NCBI GenBank assembly: GCA_020726505.1 | Contig: JAHLEZ010000019.1 | Span: 930,001 to 994,000, forward strand | Direction: 5' to 3' | DNA: 64,000 nt | Source: Leptodontidium sp. MPI-SDFR-AT-0119 | Taxonomy: Eukaryota; Ascomycota; Leotiomycetes; Helotiales; Leptodontidiaceae | Part shown: piece by piece, positions 31,854-45,115 of the stretch | Numbering within the stretch: the stretch's first letter is position 1 | How the letters are laid out: each line of letters opens with the position of its first letter | Program-made: the position numbers and the translations under genes | The notes under the pieces: generated by a model | Databases searched by the model: none | What the model was told of the DNA's origin: nothing | The model's input: the letters and a program-made list of their open reading frames with translations, nothing else

Positions 31854-33582
31854 TTATCGCTTGGTGAGTTGTGCTTCGCTGGACAGCGTCTCGTTGTCAT
31901 CCATATCGCGATTCCGTTGCACATAATCAGACGCCCTCTTCGTCTCAAAGGAAACTCGACTTTCTGTCGTGACAGTGATCTGGCTCCTCGCTGTCTGCGA
32001 GACTTGATTAGACCCGGATCTGTCTTCGCTCGACAACTCGATCCCTCCTCCGAATTGTCGCGAACTCTGTCCTCGGGATCCGATCTTCTGGCCCCAGCTT
32101 TTGTTGGTGTTGTTACGGGAATTGACGGTCGCTGGGAAGACGCCAGGGATGTATTTCATGATTAGTGGACGGATGCACATTAAGCATGCACATATGACAG
32201 CTGTGTAGGTCTCGATCGATGACCAGATCACAACATCGACGTAATTCCCTGGGTTTCTTGTCAGACTACGCGTTGGCGGGAATATGAGGAATACTTACAG
32301 GTCTCGTCGATGGTATTACCGTAGGAAGTGACGAACTTGATCCTGATGATACTTGTAACGCATGCACTGCATACTTATTAGCATTCATCTATCACCGTTG
32401 ATAGAAGCGAAAACTCACAATGACCCCAGTGCAAACATGAATCCCAAGGCGATTCTCTTCCTGCGACTAAGATTCAAGCCCTTCAGCTCAAATATGGGGA
32501 GAAGCATAATTGCAAAATCTTCAAAGATGCTGAATCCTGCTCCAGCATATATCAAAGCTTGAGGATTGACGCATTGTCCTGCAATCTCGCGATCCCAGAT
32601 TGAGCGGACAGGGAGACATTGAAAGGCGACGACAAAGAAAAAGCCGGTACCGTGGCACACCATGAAGACCATAGCGATAATGAGAATACGACGGAATTGC
32701 TGGCTGGGGAATATGCGGAGGTAGAGAAGCAGAATTGACATCTTGGCAAGGGTTTGGAGGAAAACGTAGAAGAGCTGCACGGCGTAAAAGATCTATGCTT
32801 CTCGTCAGTGGCCCGTACTATGAGGTTAGGTGTGATGTTTTGACCTTCAGCAGCGTGATGATGTTTGCCGGAGGTACATTGTAGAAATGTTTTCCCAATC
32901 CGAGACCAGAAGCAGCTGGGTTTGGCAGTTAGCATCGTCCGAGTCCAGTTCTAATTAGACACTTACGGTAGAGTGGAAGTACCGTCATAGGTATCATGAA
33001 GACCTAAGTCTACCATCAGCATTCCGTCGATGCCATCCATGTTGAATAACTCACAACACAAGCAAGTATAGTCCAGTCATCCCACCAAACCTTTCGAGCT
33101 ATTACCATCCTCGAAATGAACCGCAAGATAATGACTGGGTATGTAAAAGCTGCCAGGATGATAACTGCTCGACGCACTTCCCATTGTCGACTTGGGACTG
33201 GAACGCCTTTGCATACTGATTCTTGCAAAATCGTCAACGAAGCTGTTGTCGGGTTAGAAACAACGTCCTCATATCTTTCTGGATATTATTGGGAGCCTAC
33301 CATACTGCTCCGTGACATTGCATGCCCCGATCACACATGTCGAAATGTCGTATTGAAGGTCGTCGCTCTTACATAAACAATTCGGCAGGTCTGTCAAGTT
33401 GCACGCAGGCAATATCACTGTCGAGGCACATTTTATCTGGAACCAAAGTCAATAAGAATTGCTTCGGAGCAAAGGAATCAGCTTACAGCACAACTTGGGA
33501 ATTTCGTCAAGAGCGCGTAGTCGAATTGGGCCAAGACGCCGCCAAAAAGGGCCACAGCCGGGAGCAACAGAGAAGTACGCAT
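31854..33582 (-). CDS. CFEM-containing Pth11-like seven-helix receptor
   Basis: Eight exons, complement(join(31854..32248, 32299..32366, 32419..32792, 32845..32915, 32967..33003, 33055..33242, 33301..33436, 33487..33582)), 454 residues. All phases close and all introns are about 50-55 nt. A signal peptide (MRTSLLLPAVALFGGVLA) precedes a complete CFEM domain with eight cysteines (31, 35, 44, 52, 54, 66, 71, 88). The fungal rhodopsin/Pth11-type seven-helix domain follows, with WWDDWTILACVV, GLGLGKHFYNV, KMSILLLYLRIF, CVNPQALIYAGAGFSIFEDFAIMLLP and YVDVVIWSSIETYTAVICACL. The cytoplasmic tail is Ser/Thr/Asn-rich. Such receptors sense surface or host cues at the plasma membrane. The donor of the intron after the LLK codons is GTCAAA, weaker than the rest. 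The gene is intact. Confidence 0.93.
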
Positions 33583-36500
33583 GACGGGGTGGGTTGTCAA
33601 GCTTCAATTGCAGAAAGCCTCATGTCCTCGTCAGACAATTGTTCTGCTCTTGAGAGAAGAGAAGAGAAGAATAACGAGTTTGAGAAAGAGACAGGTCTTT
33701 TCTTGGTGGCACAAGAAGAGGAGGGTTTTCCCCGCGAATGCTCCACTGGGGAATGAACCAAAATATCACCGAAGATGGTCCTAAAAGGGGCGGGCTGGCC
33801 ACAGAGCGGGCTAGCACTGCAAACCCACATGGACGTCAAATGATAGCGTGAAGCCCGCGGGTCTGTGGAGCAAATAGTTCGTGAACTAGGTTGACTGCGG
33901 CATGGCACCAATTGAAACCGGAGAGCTCCTGGCGAATTATTGTTTTCGTCCCAAAACGCACGTCCATCCCAGCTGATAAGCGATGGTTGGATGGAAAACA
34001 TGTGGCTGCCACCCAATGCCAGCACTGCGCACAGGAGGACCCGAGTCACGACACTCAACTGGTAGAGGCTCGTCCTATGGCAGCCAGCCCGCAATCAAAG
34101 CGTCCCAGTTAGAGCTGGCTGCCACGCAAACTCGGGTGACTCTCAACGCCTCGGCGGCAACAAAAGAAACATACATTGTGACAATCCAGTCGCGGTCGAA
34201 GAATGGCCTCGGTATGTTGGAGCCTGGACTGTACCGTATTGTACGGCTTCTGACTTGTTCGCCTCACATGCGGCGAATCCCATTGATCTTCATATGGAAT
34301 TTCCTACTATTAGGATGCCGAGCTTCAGCGGCACAGCGGCGCGATCCTTCTGGACTCATCGAACAACTGGACTACTATCGATTACTAGCTGTCACCACTA
34401 GATGCCGACTGGCTCGTTGTGAACGGATGATTTAGCTGAGACCCAACCCCCGCTCATGAGTAAGTAGCGGCCGGGTAGGGCAAGCTTCCACAGGGCAAGG
34501 CCGGACTCGAGCACAGGACTAAGAACTTCCACAATTGCAAACTCCAAACTCAAAATGATGTCAACGGTCAGATAAGTGTCGTTCGGCCGTGTGTCCAAAA
34601 GTCCGTTGCATCGAGCCTTTGATGCACCTCACAGACCCCCGCTTCAAGCCACAGGTAGTGATCTGCAACGATCGCCCGGAAAGTTTGTCGTGCATGATTC
34701 AGTTGACATCCCGGAGTATCCTGGTGAAAAGATTCTCCCACATCTATTCTCCACCTCATCTTATTGAGTCAAGTTGATGAGGATGGCTACGGCCCAGTAA
34801 AGCGAGTCCCTCCAAAACGTCGCAACGGAACGACCAGCATGCACGAAGAATATCGCGTGACTGGTGTATTTGTGCGCAGCTGAATGTAGCTGCGCTGCCC
34901 GCGTTTCAGCTGACGAAGGGTACCGGAGTGCGCAGCTCTCTGTACGGAAGACAATTCTCTGGATGGAACAGCATAAAGAAACAGAGGAGCAGCCAATTCG
35001 ATGGCAGAAGTCTCAGGATTCTTTTGACGGAGTGAAAAAAAACGAAAGAAATAGCTGTCGCTATGAATTAATGCCGCACGAACGAGAATCCTTAGAGGGC
35101 GTGAGCACCCACCAACTGAGGCGAGACATGCGAGAGAGTGTTTGTTGGTGGAGGGAAACACCACCCACGGTCGTTCAACCATTTCGTAACAGTCAAGTCG
35201 AAACTTCGTACAGACAACCATCGAATTACAGCTGTTTTGAAATCCTGTCTCATTGGAAATCATCCAACTTGGATCCCAGCTGCCGCTGATAAAAAGCCGT
35301 GCGCTTTGAACTTATGATACATGTCTACCCGAGCCGGGCTTCACTCATCGCGGCTTGGTGGGGAATAGGAACAGCAGTTCTTAGCCCACCTTAGTCCAGA
35401 AAGCTACATCTTTGCTTACCATGAGTATTTCCATCCAATTTGGTTTTGTACTTGGTAAATTTCCTCTGATATAATTGTTCGACCGGCAGATCCCTTGGGC
35501 AGAAGTAATAGGAGTAGTTCCATGTTAGCTTGCCGGAGAGTGGAGTGTCTCAAGCTTGAACAAGACATCACTAAGATCGCAGATCCCGCAACACTTTCCC
35601 TCAACGGATCAGAGCCAAATGAAGCTCTTTGCTGAGCTAAACCTTAAGAGGATCTCTTCTAGGGAAACTAACCAGGAATCCAGGGCAAACAACCTTTCTA
35701 GTCATCTCATGATCGCGCATCGTCTGATCTTTGTGTTCGAGCTATTCGGTACAAGGTATGAACTGGATGGTGGGAGAAGAACATGCCGACAGAGAAGGTT
35801 GAAATACCGGGTCTTGTGATGAAGCTTTGCCAATTGGAAATTGCGATCAAACCTAACAACAGGAAATAGATGTCCACACGAGAAATTCCTTGGATTGGAG
35901 AATTTCCCAGTAGAAGGCGAGGTATGCGCGTTTCCTTGTAAACCATCATTCAAACACCATCTTTACCAACCCTCTTTTTCGGCAGTCACATCGCGCTCCC
36001 ATTGTAAAAAGCAGTCGAACTTCTATGGATTTCATGACAGTAAGTGCATCTGCATCGTGTGTATAGTCTCGGTGGTTCCACCACCAGTATTGGTTGTGGA
36101 AGCCGCCCAGGGCCAGAGTTCCAAGTTCCAAGTTCACTGACGAGATCCTTCGGTATTCAGAGGAAGTTCACAGATCTGTTGATCGGATAATTTCGAGATT
36201 TCGAGGCGTTCGATCTCCATTTCAAGTCGATGATCGCTCCACGAAGTTGTCAATTAAGGATAAACGACTGGCATTGACGATGGGGATGGGATTTGTCCCA
36301 GTAGAAACTGAACCAGCAACATTTCAATCTCCGATTACATAAGCCCCACGCTAGCACGTGCCAACGCGTCCCGAGTCATCTCTGTTTTTGAATAGGCAAT
36401 TTTCAGAAGTACTGGTTCTTTGAACGTCGTGAAACTCTTTTTGTTATCTACTCATGTCCCCCCCCCCCTTTTTTTTTTTTTCAAATTGTTAGCGCTCAGC

Positions 36501-36943
36501 TCTCTTGTCATCAGCCATTCATGCTTTATTGCGTTGTCCACCTTGTGTTTGAGACTTTGAGATCTTGCCTGACAAACAAACCCATAGTCATGGTTTCATT
36601 GTTCTCCAGACTCAACCTCTTAGTTGCCTCTTCTCATCTTTGAAACAGTTTTTCCCAGAATATTCTAGCGGGATGAATCGAAAAATTCCTGGTGTTCATT
36701 GTCCCATTTGTTTACCATCTCGGAGTGTTTCTGTTCTGAATCTGTCTCCTTGCCATGTACGTCAATAGATTCTTTTCGATCGTCACTTCCACCCTACAAT
36801 TCCCAACAATGCTTTGTTTCATGTTTCGAGACTGTTCTAGAGAATAAGACTTTTCCGAATTCCAAACAAGAACCCTAGGCATGTATAATACTCTCTAATA
36901 AGCCATCGATTCCTTTGTCCTTCATCATATCTACATCATAAAT
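33583..36943. other. 3.4-kb gap, no gene recognised
   Basis: Many overlapping open frames of 60-165 codons occur on both strands, but none has motifs, a signal peptide or splice logic that I can support. Except for the C/T tract listed separately, I see no structured feature. Confidence 0.5.
36458..36481. repeat. C11-T13 homopolymer tract
   Basis: Eleven C residues are directly followed by thirteen T residues. It is a simple-sequence tract, likely polymorphic and prone to sequencing error. Confidence 0.9.
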
Positions 36944-37522
36944 ATGACTCCCGGAAAACTACCAAGTTCAAAGATGTTGATCGCAAAGATGTTCATGGAT
37001 GTGCCAGAATATCCTATTCTCTGGTGGTCTGAACCAATCACAGTTGGTGTCCCGTCACCCATTGAAGCCATCAGAATAGGTATGGTCGCTTGTCGTGGGT
37101 GGAATCGCAAGGTTCGTCTATCGCTCATCCAGAACGGTCACACGTATCCTCCGGTTACTTTCATGATGCCACAGCCAACTTTGCAAGTTCTACTATCTGA
37201 CCTCGGCCCCATCGCGAGTCATTCGGCTTTCTCTCCCTGTGTCTCGCTCGAATTCGAGTTTAGCGAAGGGTCGGACGATGCGCTTGGGAGGCCATGGGTT
37301 GTCATTCATCCAAAATCACCTGTCTTCGAGGTCCCACCTACAGTTCCATCTCTTGCACTCTCTAGGCCACCCATTGTTCATGACCCACGACAGCTTTTTA
37401 TTCTCTCCCGAGGGAATGGGCTGCAGGTCATGGTCCATGAGTCTCGCGTCCACTCCGATAGGAGACAATGGAAGGCCAGCCAGTTGACAGGTGACGGCGG
37501 CAAAGAAGAAATGAGAAGTTGA
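36944..37522 (+). CDS. hypothetical protein
   Basis: An uninterrupted frame of 192 residues with a reasonable start context (ATAAATATG). It has a compact mixed composition: a Met-rich N-terminus (KMLIAKMFMDVPEYPILWW), a middle with alternating hydrophobic and polar residues, a Pro-rich stretch (SPVFEVPPTVPSLALSRPP) and a charged tail. There is no transmembrane segment, signal peptide or known domain. It has the look of a lineage-restricted fungal protein, but coding status rests only on length and composition. Confidence 0.4.
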   Translation: MTPGKLPSSKMLIAKMFMDVPEYPILWWSEPITVGVPSPIEAIRIGMVACRGWNRKVRLSLIQNGHTYPPVTFMMPQPTLQVLLSDLGPIASHSAFSPCVSLEFEFSEGSDDALGRPWVVIHPKSPVFEVPPTVPSLALSRPPIVHDPRQLFILSRGNGLQVMVHESRVHSDRRQWKASQLTGDGGKEEMRS

Positions 37523-38317
37523 AGCTTAAATACACTGGAGACAGCGAGGTTTGTGAGATCTCTGATACCAGCGGACATAAGTCTGCTGTTTGTGGCCAGT
37601 GCTACAGATCGAGTCAACAAAATGATAGTTCCTTCCCTTTGTGAATGGTGATCAAGTTTACGATTCCTATATGCATTTCTCATTGACGCACTGAAGTGAT
37701 ATTTCACTTCGGTTTCCCCAGCCTCTTATTACTCTTACCTTCTCAGCCTGAAACTACAGTCTTTTACTGTGTGGCCTTGTTAATGGAACTTATTCCCCCT
37801 CCTCCCCCCCGCCATTAGATGATATAGAGCCATATGGTTCACTTCGAAAACATGCTAAAGCTTGACACCGAAGTAGTTTTTGGAATTACAGTTCGCTTTA
37901 TCAATGAATTTTATGCTTCAACCAATGGTTATCACCGTATTTGATTGAAAGAAAATGGATATCATCATATCCAGCACAGTTTGTGTCGCATCTCCGAGAC
38001 TTTATAAGTGGATCCAAGTTCTCAAGTCAGACTTATTGAACAGATTACCAGCCTGTAACTCCGCAAGACCCATGATCAGTGACTACCTTCCGCAAGATTT
38101 CTCCATGCATCTGGTCTAGTTATCGTCTTGCTGTTTTGCCGGATTCCTGCGATTAGCAACTCTGTTTGTGCCCTCAAATCTTACGGTGGCCAACACATTC
38201 CATATCATCGATCTCATGCTTTCTCCCAAACGCATCAATCAAATTCATGCCGGCGATTTCAATCAAAAATGGATACAATTAACATTATAAATTATACTCA
38301 TATCTTCAAACATCGTC
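37523..38317. other. no gene recognised
   Basis: Intergenic. It includes a short pyrimidine-rich tract near 37794-37812 and no motif-bearing frame. Confidence 0.5.
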
Positions 38318-39381
38318 CTACCAAGCCACCGGTCCCTGGCAAGCCGTGATGACCCCCAAGTAATGATTATGCGCATCCCCAGCAATCGGGATCAGCCCCG
38401 TCCCGGCATTACAACCCTCACTCCCTAGTCCTTCACAAACCACAACATTTTCCTTCTCGTACACATCTGTCGTGGTCGTACCATTTGTGAGCCAGTACTC
38501 AGGACTCGTATGCTGGTATCCAATCCAAGTCGGTAGAATCTGGGGCACAGGATCATTCTCGTGCGTCATCCTGTAATTCCCACCCTTCTGAGTGGCGACG
38601 AAGCTCGCGAATGCTGCATTTCCAACACGTGGTGAACCGTATGAGTATACGTCTGCATCGACCCCCATGCTCCTCAGTTCTGCAGCTGCGAGTGTCCCAA
38701 CCGCACCGCCGATACTGTGGCCGGTTACGACGACTTTGTAATCTGGATGGGCAGCAAGGGCAGCTGTAACTGCGTTCAGAATAACGGTACGGCGTTCGGC
38801 CCATCCTTTGGCGAAGCCCGAATGGACAGTACAGGCTCTGCAGCCGGTAATAGTGTATGCCACTTGAACGAAAGAGAAATCAGCGAGCCAGTTCCGGATG
38901 GTGTTTCCGGACCCGGCAAACGATACGATAATCTGCGATCTCACGGGGTTCAAGGCTACAAAACCTTTGATATTCGTGGTAGTTGTGTCATTCCTACGTT
39001 ATATCAGTGAAGAAAATCCAGGTGAGTGCGATTATGAGGTGGCAATGAAGGGAGATCTTACGAGCCTCCGAACCCGACGATCGAAGTCACCCCGTCGGCC
39101 TCAACTTGTGGACAGACCCCCTCGGGACAAGTGATTAATGAACCAGCAGTTGCATTCTCGTTTGGCGGGCAATATGCTGCAGCGGTGACGTTGGCAAATA
39201 GCTTGAAGTTATTGAAGAGGGACTCTTTGATACCGACTGTCGTGTTTGCTTTACGTTTTCGTCAGTTTGCGAAGTAATGAATGGAAATAACATTCTTACT
39301 TGTTGATCGTTCAGCAACGAATGGAATTGCAGCGACAGATGACAGCAAGACGCCGGAAGCCCCAAGGATTAACAATTTCAT
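38318..39381 (-). CDS. secreted class 3 lipase
   Basis: Three exons, complement(join(38318..38993, 39062..39248, 39300..39381)), 314 residues with matching phases. A signal peptide (MKLLILGASGVLLSSVAA) is followed by the mature protein with KLFANVTAAAYCPPNENA, typical of fungal lipases of the Thermomyces lanuginosus type. The catalytic triad is visible: Ser183 in VVVTGHSIGGA, Asp237 in HENDPVPQIL and His300 in AHNHYLG. The substrate-side motif AGSGNTIRNWLADF stands where the family usually has an RGS-type oxyanion/lid region, so the usual Arg is Ala here. YSYGSPRVGN is also present. It hydrolyses triacylglycerols or other esters outside the cell. Six or more cysteines suggest disulfides. The gene is intact. 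Confidence 0.93.
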
Positions 39382-41573
39382 TGTTGCCGACCTATCCGAA
39401 CTCGCCGACTTTACGATGTTAGCTGCTCTGTCGACGAGGAGGCGAATCGAGACGCTTCAAGATCAACAAGACATCAGAAAGGAAAGAGTTTGGAATCTTC
39501 CACGAAATCATGAATGACAGCGTGGCGCTATCGAAAAATCCAAGAAAAGGTTCTTTCCCCGACCATCGCTCGGAGATGAAGCTCATTCCACTCGTTCATG
39601 CCCCCCTTTTCGGTGGGGTTGAATTTCGCTTGTTAACCGAGATCGATCTCAACTCCTGATGCGGATCTGCCGCTGATCCTTCGGAGATTGGAGGAAACAA
39701 TGGAGAGTAGTATTTCAATACGATTCCCATGATGCATTCATGGGAATTGGATCGGGGTTTCTTTGTGCTGATTTCGACATTCGTTTGAACCGTAGGCTTG
39801 GCGCTTGTAGCATGGCCTTTCTTTATCTCTGCTCTTTCTGAATTCGGCCCCTCGAGGAGTATTCGAGAGACGATAGAAGAAACAAAAATGGGTTTGACGA
39901 CTCAAAGAGCATCCAATTTTTTGATCTTGCCCGCAATGAAAGACGTATAAGTGTATATATATATTTATCTCAGACAAGGTTAAACAAAAGAATTTTCGAG
40001 AGAGTCTGACTGACCTTTACCCCTAAAATTGTCCGCAGAGACATCGAGAGGTTTCACAACTGTCGATTTTCCCTAGTTTCGCTTTCGGGTACTGACGAGA
40101 CTAATTTTCAGACTTACTTCTCTTCAGGAATGATTACGTACCAAGCACAAATGTCAATAACCCTTCTCGAATTTCTTCCCAAAACTGTAGCTCTCAGCCA
40201 CTCATAGCCGCATCGGCACAAGGATTCATGAACTCACTCGTACAGGGTCGTAGGGCTGACTTTCATTCCATCGCCTTTCAAGCGGCTCAATCCATACCGA
40301 GACTTGAAAGTCAAGGCACACATGTCCTAAATCGAGGCTAGCCCAATCACCTCATCAACTCACCTAGGAGTAAATGGCTGGTTCGCGCACAGCGCACTAG
40401 ATAGAACACATGGAAGACCACCGAATTTAGGTTCTGTCACACACCTACTCGGCATACCAACGGGTGCAACAACCACTCACTCGCTCTCCAGTCACTCACC
40501 GAGTCCAATGCGCCCCACTTTATCACCTTGACAAAAGTACCAGCTCTCTCCAGGGTGTTCTTCATTTTTGCTGTGCTGTCACTGCTGTGTGTGATGTGCT
40601 GTGCCGCACATAAGGCTGAACAAAAACGGAATTCCAGTGCAGGAAATGATCGGACGGACGATATTCCTAGTTCGGGAGAACTCCCCCGCAGGACTGGGAG
40701 TGGTGAGAACTTAAATAGATTACGCTACTTGAACGAGGGGCTTGTTGTGATTCGCTCCTTCCTGCTGGGGAAACACAAACCGAGGTACCTAGGTAATCTG
40801 CTGTATGTGCAGGCATCTTCGCTTCGACTTACAGAATCCGAAATATATATATACACATATGCATCAAAGCCAGGCTCTCTTGAGATGTGCTCAGGAAAAA
40901 GAGGGCTTTTAACCGCCGGGATCAAGACCAAGATATACGTTTATCGATTGGCATGCAGGACAGAAATATATGTTGTATAACCCTTCAATCAAGTATCCAG
41001 ATCGACATTTCACCAAGAAAGCAATAGAGTGGAAACAAGGTTCTCCAAAAATAGCCCCCAAGCCTCTTCAGCCATTTGGTTCATGGCCACGCGACATGGA
41101 GGATTGCCTGTCCTCTCTGCAAGCCAACCGCTGAGAATCCTGTTTGGTGAATTTTGGCGAACAATCGTCTCTCTGGTTGGCTGTATAAAAAGCTTGTTTG
41201 AGTGATGGAAGTATTTTTACACATCTTGACATGAGAGGCGGCGGGATGGCGGGCCGTTTGCGGGATGGCTGCGATGAGAGGGGAGGCTGTTGAACGAAGG
41301 ACATGGCTGCGGGAAGTGACATCTGCGCAACACGGACTTTTTATTCTAGATGATGTATACCCTCGGATTGAAGTCGGTACTTTTGCTTTATTTTGGTTTG
41401 TTTTGTGTGAAATGTGAATTGGATACTGTAGGAGATGTACTCGGTATGTACTGGGCACCGCAACGTTACTCTCCCAAATTCTACAGTACAGTTTGTCCAC
41501 CCCCCTTCGCTTCCCCTCCACGACCTGCCTTCCTGACTCGACTGCTCCGAAGGCTTGCATACTCCCGCTAAAC
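39382..41573. other. 2.2-kb gap, no gene recognised
   Basis: Lies between the lipase promoter side and the 3' end of the permease gene. A 150-codon frame at 40528-40980 begins with a hydrophobic stretch but then loses protein character. A TA-rich microsatellite-like run lies near 39950-39970. Confidence 0.5.
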
Positions 41574-43920
41574 TCACTTCAGCCACACCCAAATCCAGTT
41601 GACGAATATCCGTCCATTATCCTTCGTGAATCCATTATCAGGGAACTCCAATTTCCCCTTTCGCGTCTCGCTAGAGGCTTGGATGGTATTGCGCAGGTCG
41701 TTGGAGCGCTCTGGCCCCCATTGATGGAAGCGGAATCCATGACGCCGGATCTTGTAGCCTAGGATGAGAAGGATGAAGACGGGGATCTGCAGTAAGAAAG
41801 ATGCATGTCAGTCTTGGGTTTGACAGGTACGGTGTAGGCGCCAAGTGGGTAAAAAGTCAGATCGGGAGGAACTTACTCCGATGTAAGATGCGATGAACCT
41901 GCGCGTGTCAAAGGGATCTTCAAGAAAGGCGGCGACGCCGTTGAAGATGAGGAGGATTAGACAGGCGACCATCCCATAGGCAGCTTTGAGCCATTGGCCG
42001 TGCGATTTGTAGGGATACCTTGGGTGGTCGCGGTCGTACATTGCTGCTTGGCTTTCAGACGCATTGCCGTATAATTTGACGTCTTCAAGTCTGTATATGA
42101 AGATAATCAGCATTTTGAGAGAGAAGATTGAGAGCAAACCACTTACGTCTTGAAGAAGCTTAGATATGTTGCGCACACAGCTGTGTAGACAATCAGAAAT
42201 GTCACAGTACAATTCGACGCAAGCTCGCTCAACCGCTGTATTAACAGTCAGCATTTGACATGTGGCATACCAATTGTCAACTAACCTCCCCTGGAGTTCC
42301 AGTACGGCCCATATATCCTATGAGCATCATTGCTGCAGTCACCAAGACAGCCCGAATTGGAACGCCGGATCTGCATGCTCGAAGTCTCCTAGTAATGAAC
42401 TCGGGTCCAGTCTGATCTTGTAAAGCCAAAGTATGCAGCACTCTCGAGGCTACATACATGGAATTAATGGCGCATGTGAAAGAGGAGAGGACAAAAATTG
42501 CGTTGAAGAAGTGCGCAGCAGATGGTATCCCAGCTTCGACCACAGCGATGATGAATGGTGACTTTGCACCAACAGACTGAGCCTTGCCGTTGATGAAGGG
42601 ATGATCTCTTGGGACAACGAAGGAAACAGTGAGCATTGCAAGCGCATATAGCGTAATTATTCGAATGTTGATCTTTCGGGCTCCCATCTTCATACTCTCA
42701 GCGTCTGCCAAAGACTTACTCTCTGCAGCTGTGGATGCGATGATGTCCATCCCGACATACGCGAAGATTGCATGAACAATTGTCGTCCACATGGCGAGAA
42801 ATGTGCCAAGTGTGCCTTTGATGTCTCGCTGGAGGTTTCCGTCTTCGTCTTTGACGTGGTAGGTGGGATTGAAGAAGGAATATGGGGAGTCCCAATCTGC
42901 AGTGGAGTCAGCGCTGTGATCGAAGCAAAAGTCAAAGAAACCTACATCTCGACCCTATCGTCTGTGTATAGTAGGCATCTGCTCGTGCTTTGGTACTGTC
43001 AGTATTGTAGACAGTGGCTGAGTCCAGCAACTCACGCTTCATAATTCCCAAAATGAGCATCAGCATGATGAGCATCACAATGAAAGTGATCTTGATGCAG
43101 CCAAAAATATATTCAAGCTCGCCGAAAACCTGCATAAACTATCAGAATGAAGTTACAAGTCGAACGGTTGAAAATTTGACCTACTCGGACTGGAAACATG
43201 TTGATGACAATCACAATCACAAGAAACAGTGAAATCCAAACCGCGTTGTCGACATTGTTCCCAGTTGACCAGTTGAGGTATGTCCTCCCATCATCGTACC
43301 GAAATTTGATGGTATTTGAGACAGCGACAAGTTCGTCTGCGGCCAGAACAGCATATGCAAACCTGTATAGTTAGAATAATTGACTGAGTTTCGAGACCGT
43401 GTTACTCAGGCTTACCAGTACATCCATCCAACCGCAAAGCCTACCCCTCGATCAAGAAATCGCCGGGGAAATTCCATGACCGGAGCATTTACAGGCATCA
43501 GCGCCGTCATTTCACACAAAGATGATATAATTGACGATATGACAGTGCCCATGAGAACGTAAGAGAGAACTGAACCACCAGCTCCAGCGACTGCGAGGGA
43601 AGTCCCGCATCCAAGAAAAAGACCGTTTCCGATCGTCCCCGAGAATGCTATCATATTAATATGTCTTTCGCCCAAGACTCTCCTTGCAAGAGGTCAGCTC
43701 CTCGACATGTTCTGTCGTCGGAAATGTCAACTCACCAAACACTTTCTCCCTTCGGGTCCTTGCGTTCGTCGACATTTCCCGGTTCGTCCAACGATGGACT
43801 TCGTGGATACTCGATGTCAGGACTCACTGGCGACCGTGTCGCCTCACTGAGGTACTCGTAGACCCTCGGAGAAACTACCTCAGGCTTCTCGTGATCCATG
43901 GTTGAGGTTGAGGTTGACAT
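41574..43920 (-). CDS. amino acid permease (YAT/APC superfamily)
   Basis: Nine exons, complement(join(41574..41786, 41877..42090, 42147..42235, 42286..42896, 42946..42987, 43036..43129, 43185..43362, 43416..43682, 43736..43920)), 630 residues with all phases closing. A Ser/Thr/Pro-rich cytoplasmic N-terminus leads to the first helix with MIAFSGTIGNGLFLG (usual family form GGxIGTGLF). EMTALMPV, FAVGWMYWFAYAVLAADEL, RYWDSPYSFFNPTYHVKDEDG, FAYVGMDIIASTAAESKS and FVLSSFTCAINSMYVASR follow. Twelve helices are expected at the plasma membrane for proton-coupled amino acid uptake. The specificity cannot be assigned. The 42-nt exon 5 depends on an AAAG acceptor and is the least certain. Met 43965 is an alternative start. 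Confidence 0.92.
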
Positions 43921-45115
43921 TGGGCTTTCACAACAGGAGGCTGTGAAGTAATGAATGGCATCCACACTCAGAAATGTAGAACTTCAAACGAGGCTTGGAA
44001 GATGCAGACATGTGCAGTTATGGGTTCTTCTCGCCGGCACTAAAAGCAAGAAGAACACAACCCTGATGCAAGAAAACATCAGGTGGAGGAATGAATGCCT
44101 GCAACCGTGTCACACAAGGTCCCCACCAACCGTAAATCATCGAATCGATATTGCACCATAAATAGTCACGTACCGCAAGACTGGCAACCATGATCTCCCC
44201 CCTGACACAGAAGATCGGCGTGGTACATCCTTCCAATTGCCGATCCAGAGCAAATCGGGGGAAATTGCAGATGCACCCGTCCGAATAGACAGCTGGATGC
44301 AAGAGGGTCAATGGGCCACCAGGGTCTTGTGGCCATACCGTTCAAAAGGAGGAATTAGACATTACTTGGCATGCGAAGAGAACCCTAGCTCACGGCATCG
44401 GAAACGCCTGAGTGGCACGATAGGGGAACTTGAAAGCCACCCAGCATGCACTTGTCCCAGGGTTTGATGAGATGAACTATGACTTCAACATCATCTTCTG
44501 AGCGGGGAAAGGAGCTCATAGTTGAGAGTAAGGCGGATTTCACTACGAATGTCAGCAGCTGTATTAGCAGAGAGATGGGAAGATACACACAAGAGGCTGA
44601 GCTTCAGTGGGTCTTTTGCACAGCAACCCAAAGAGGAAGAGTCGGGGGTGATGTCCCTTGAGGCTTCGACATGTGTAACCATACCGCCGTCTCTGCCCGT
44701 CCCTGGTAACAAGCATCCAGAACCAGTCAGCGTCCAAGAGCCCTGGCAGCCCTGTCAGCAACCCCTCCAGACTGCATAATACCCTGACCCAGCTTGAGCT
44801 GTCCCTGTCAGTCTCCCTGTCTCTTGTACTTTCTGGGCGTCTCCAACTTCAGGTCGCTAAGTTGTGCCTGCCTGCTCGTCCTCGTCACCGTGATCTCACT
44901 GCCCCTCTTCTCTCAACGACCGCAGTCAAATACGGTCCTGGTGCTCTCCCACGCCCATGGACATGGTCATATCTCGAAATCTCACCACATCATCATCCCA
45001 GCCTTATGTGTTTTAACCTTAAATCGACCGTCAACAATAACCCCAAACGCGACACTCATCGCGCGTCATTCTATGCGGCACAGCACTCCAAACCCTCCAC
45101 GGGTCGCTGGTTGCG
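43921..45115. other. shared 5' region of divergent genes
   Basis: Holds the divergent promoters of the amino acid permease (minus) and the WD40-like gene (plus). No additional gene is recognised. Confidence 0.5.

Noticed and set aside
33983..35289. Several overlapping open frames of 140-160 codons on both strands
   Set aside because: They overlap each other, share no motif, lack splice logic and their composition looks like translated non-coding DNA.
40528..40980. 150-codon frame with a hydrophobic start resembling a signal peptide
   Set aside because: After the first 27 residues there is no protein-like pattern, and the C-terminal part comes from a TATATA-rich stretch.
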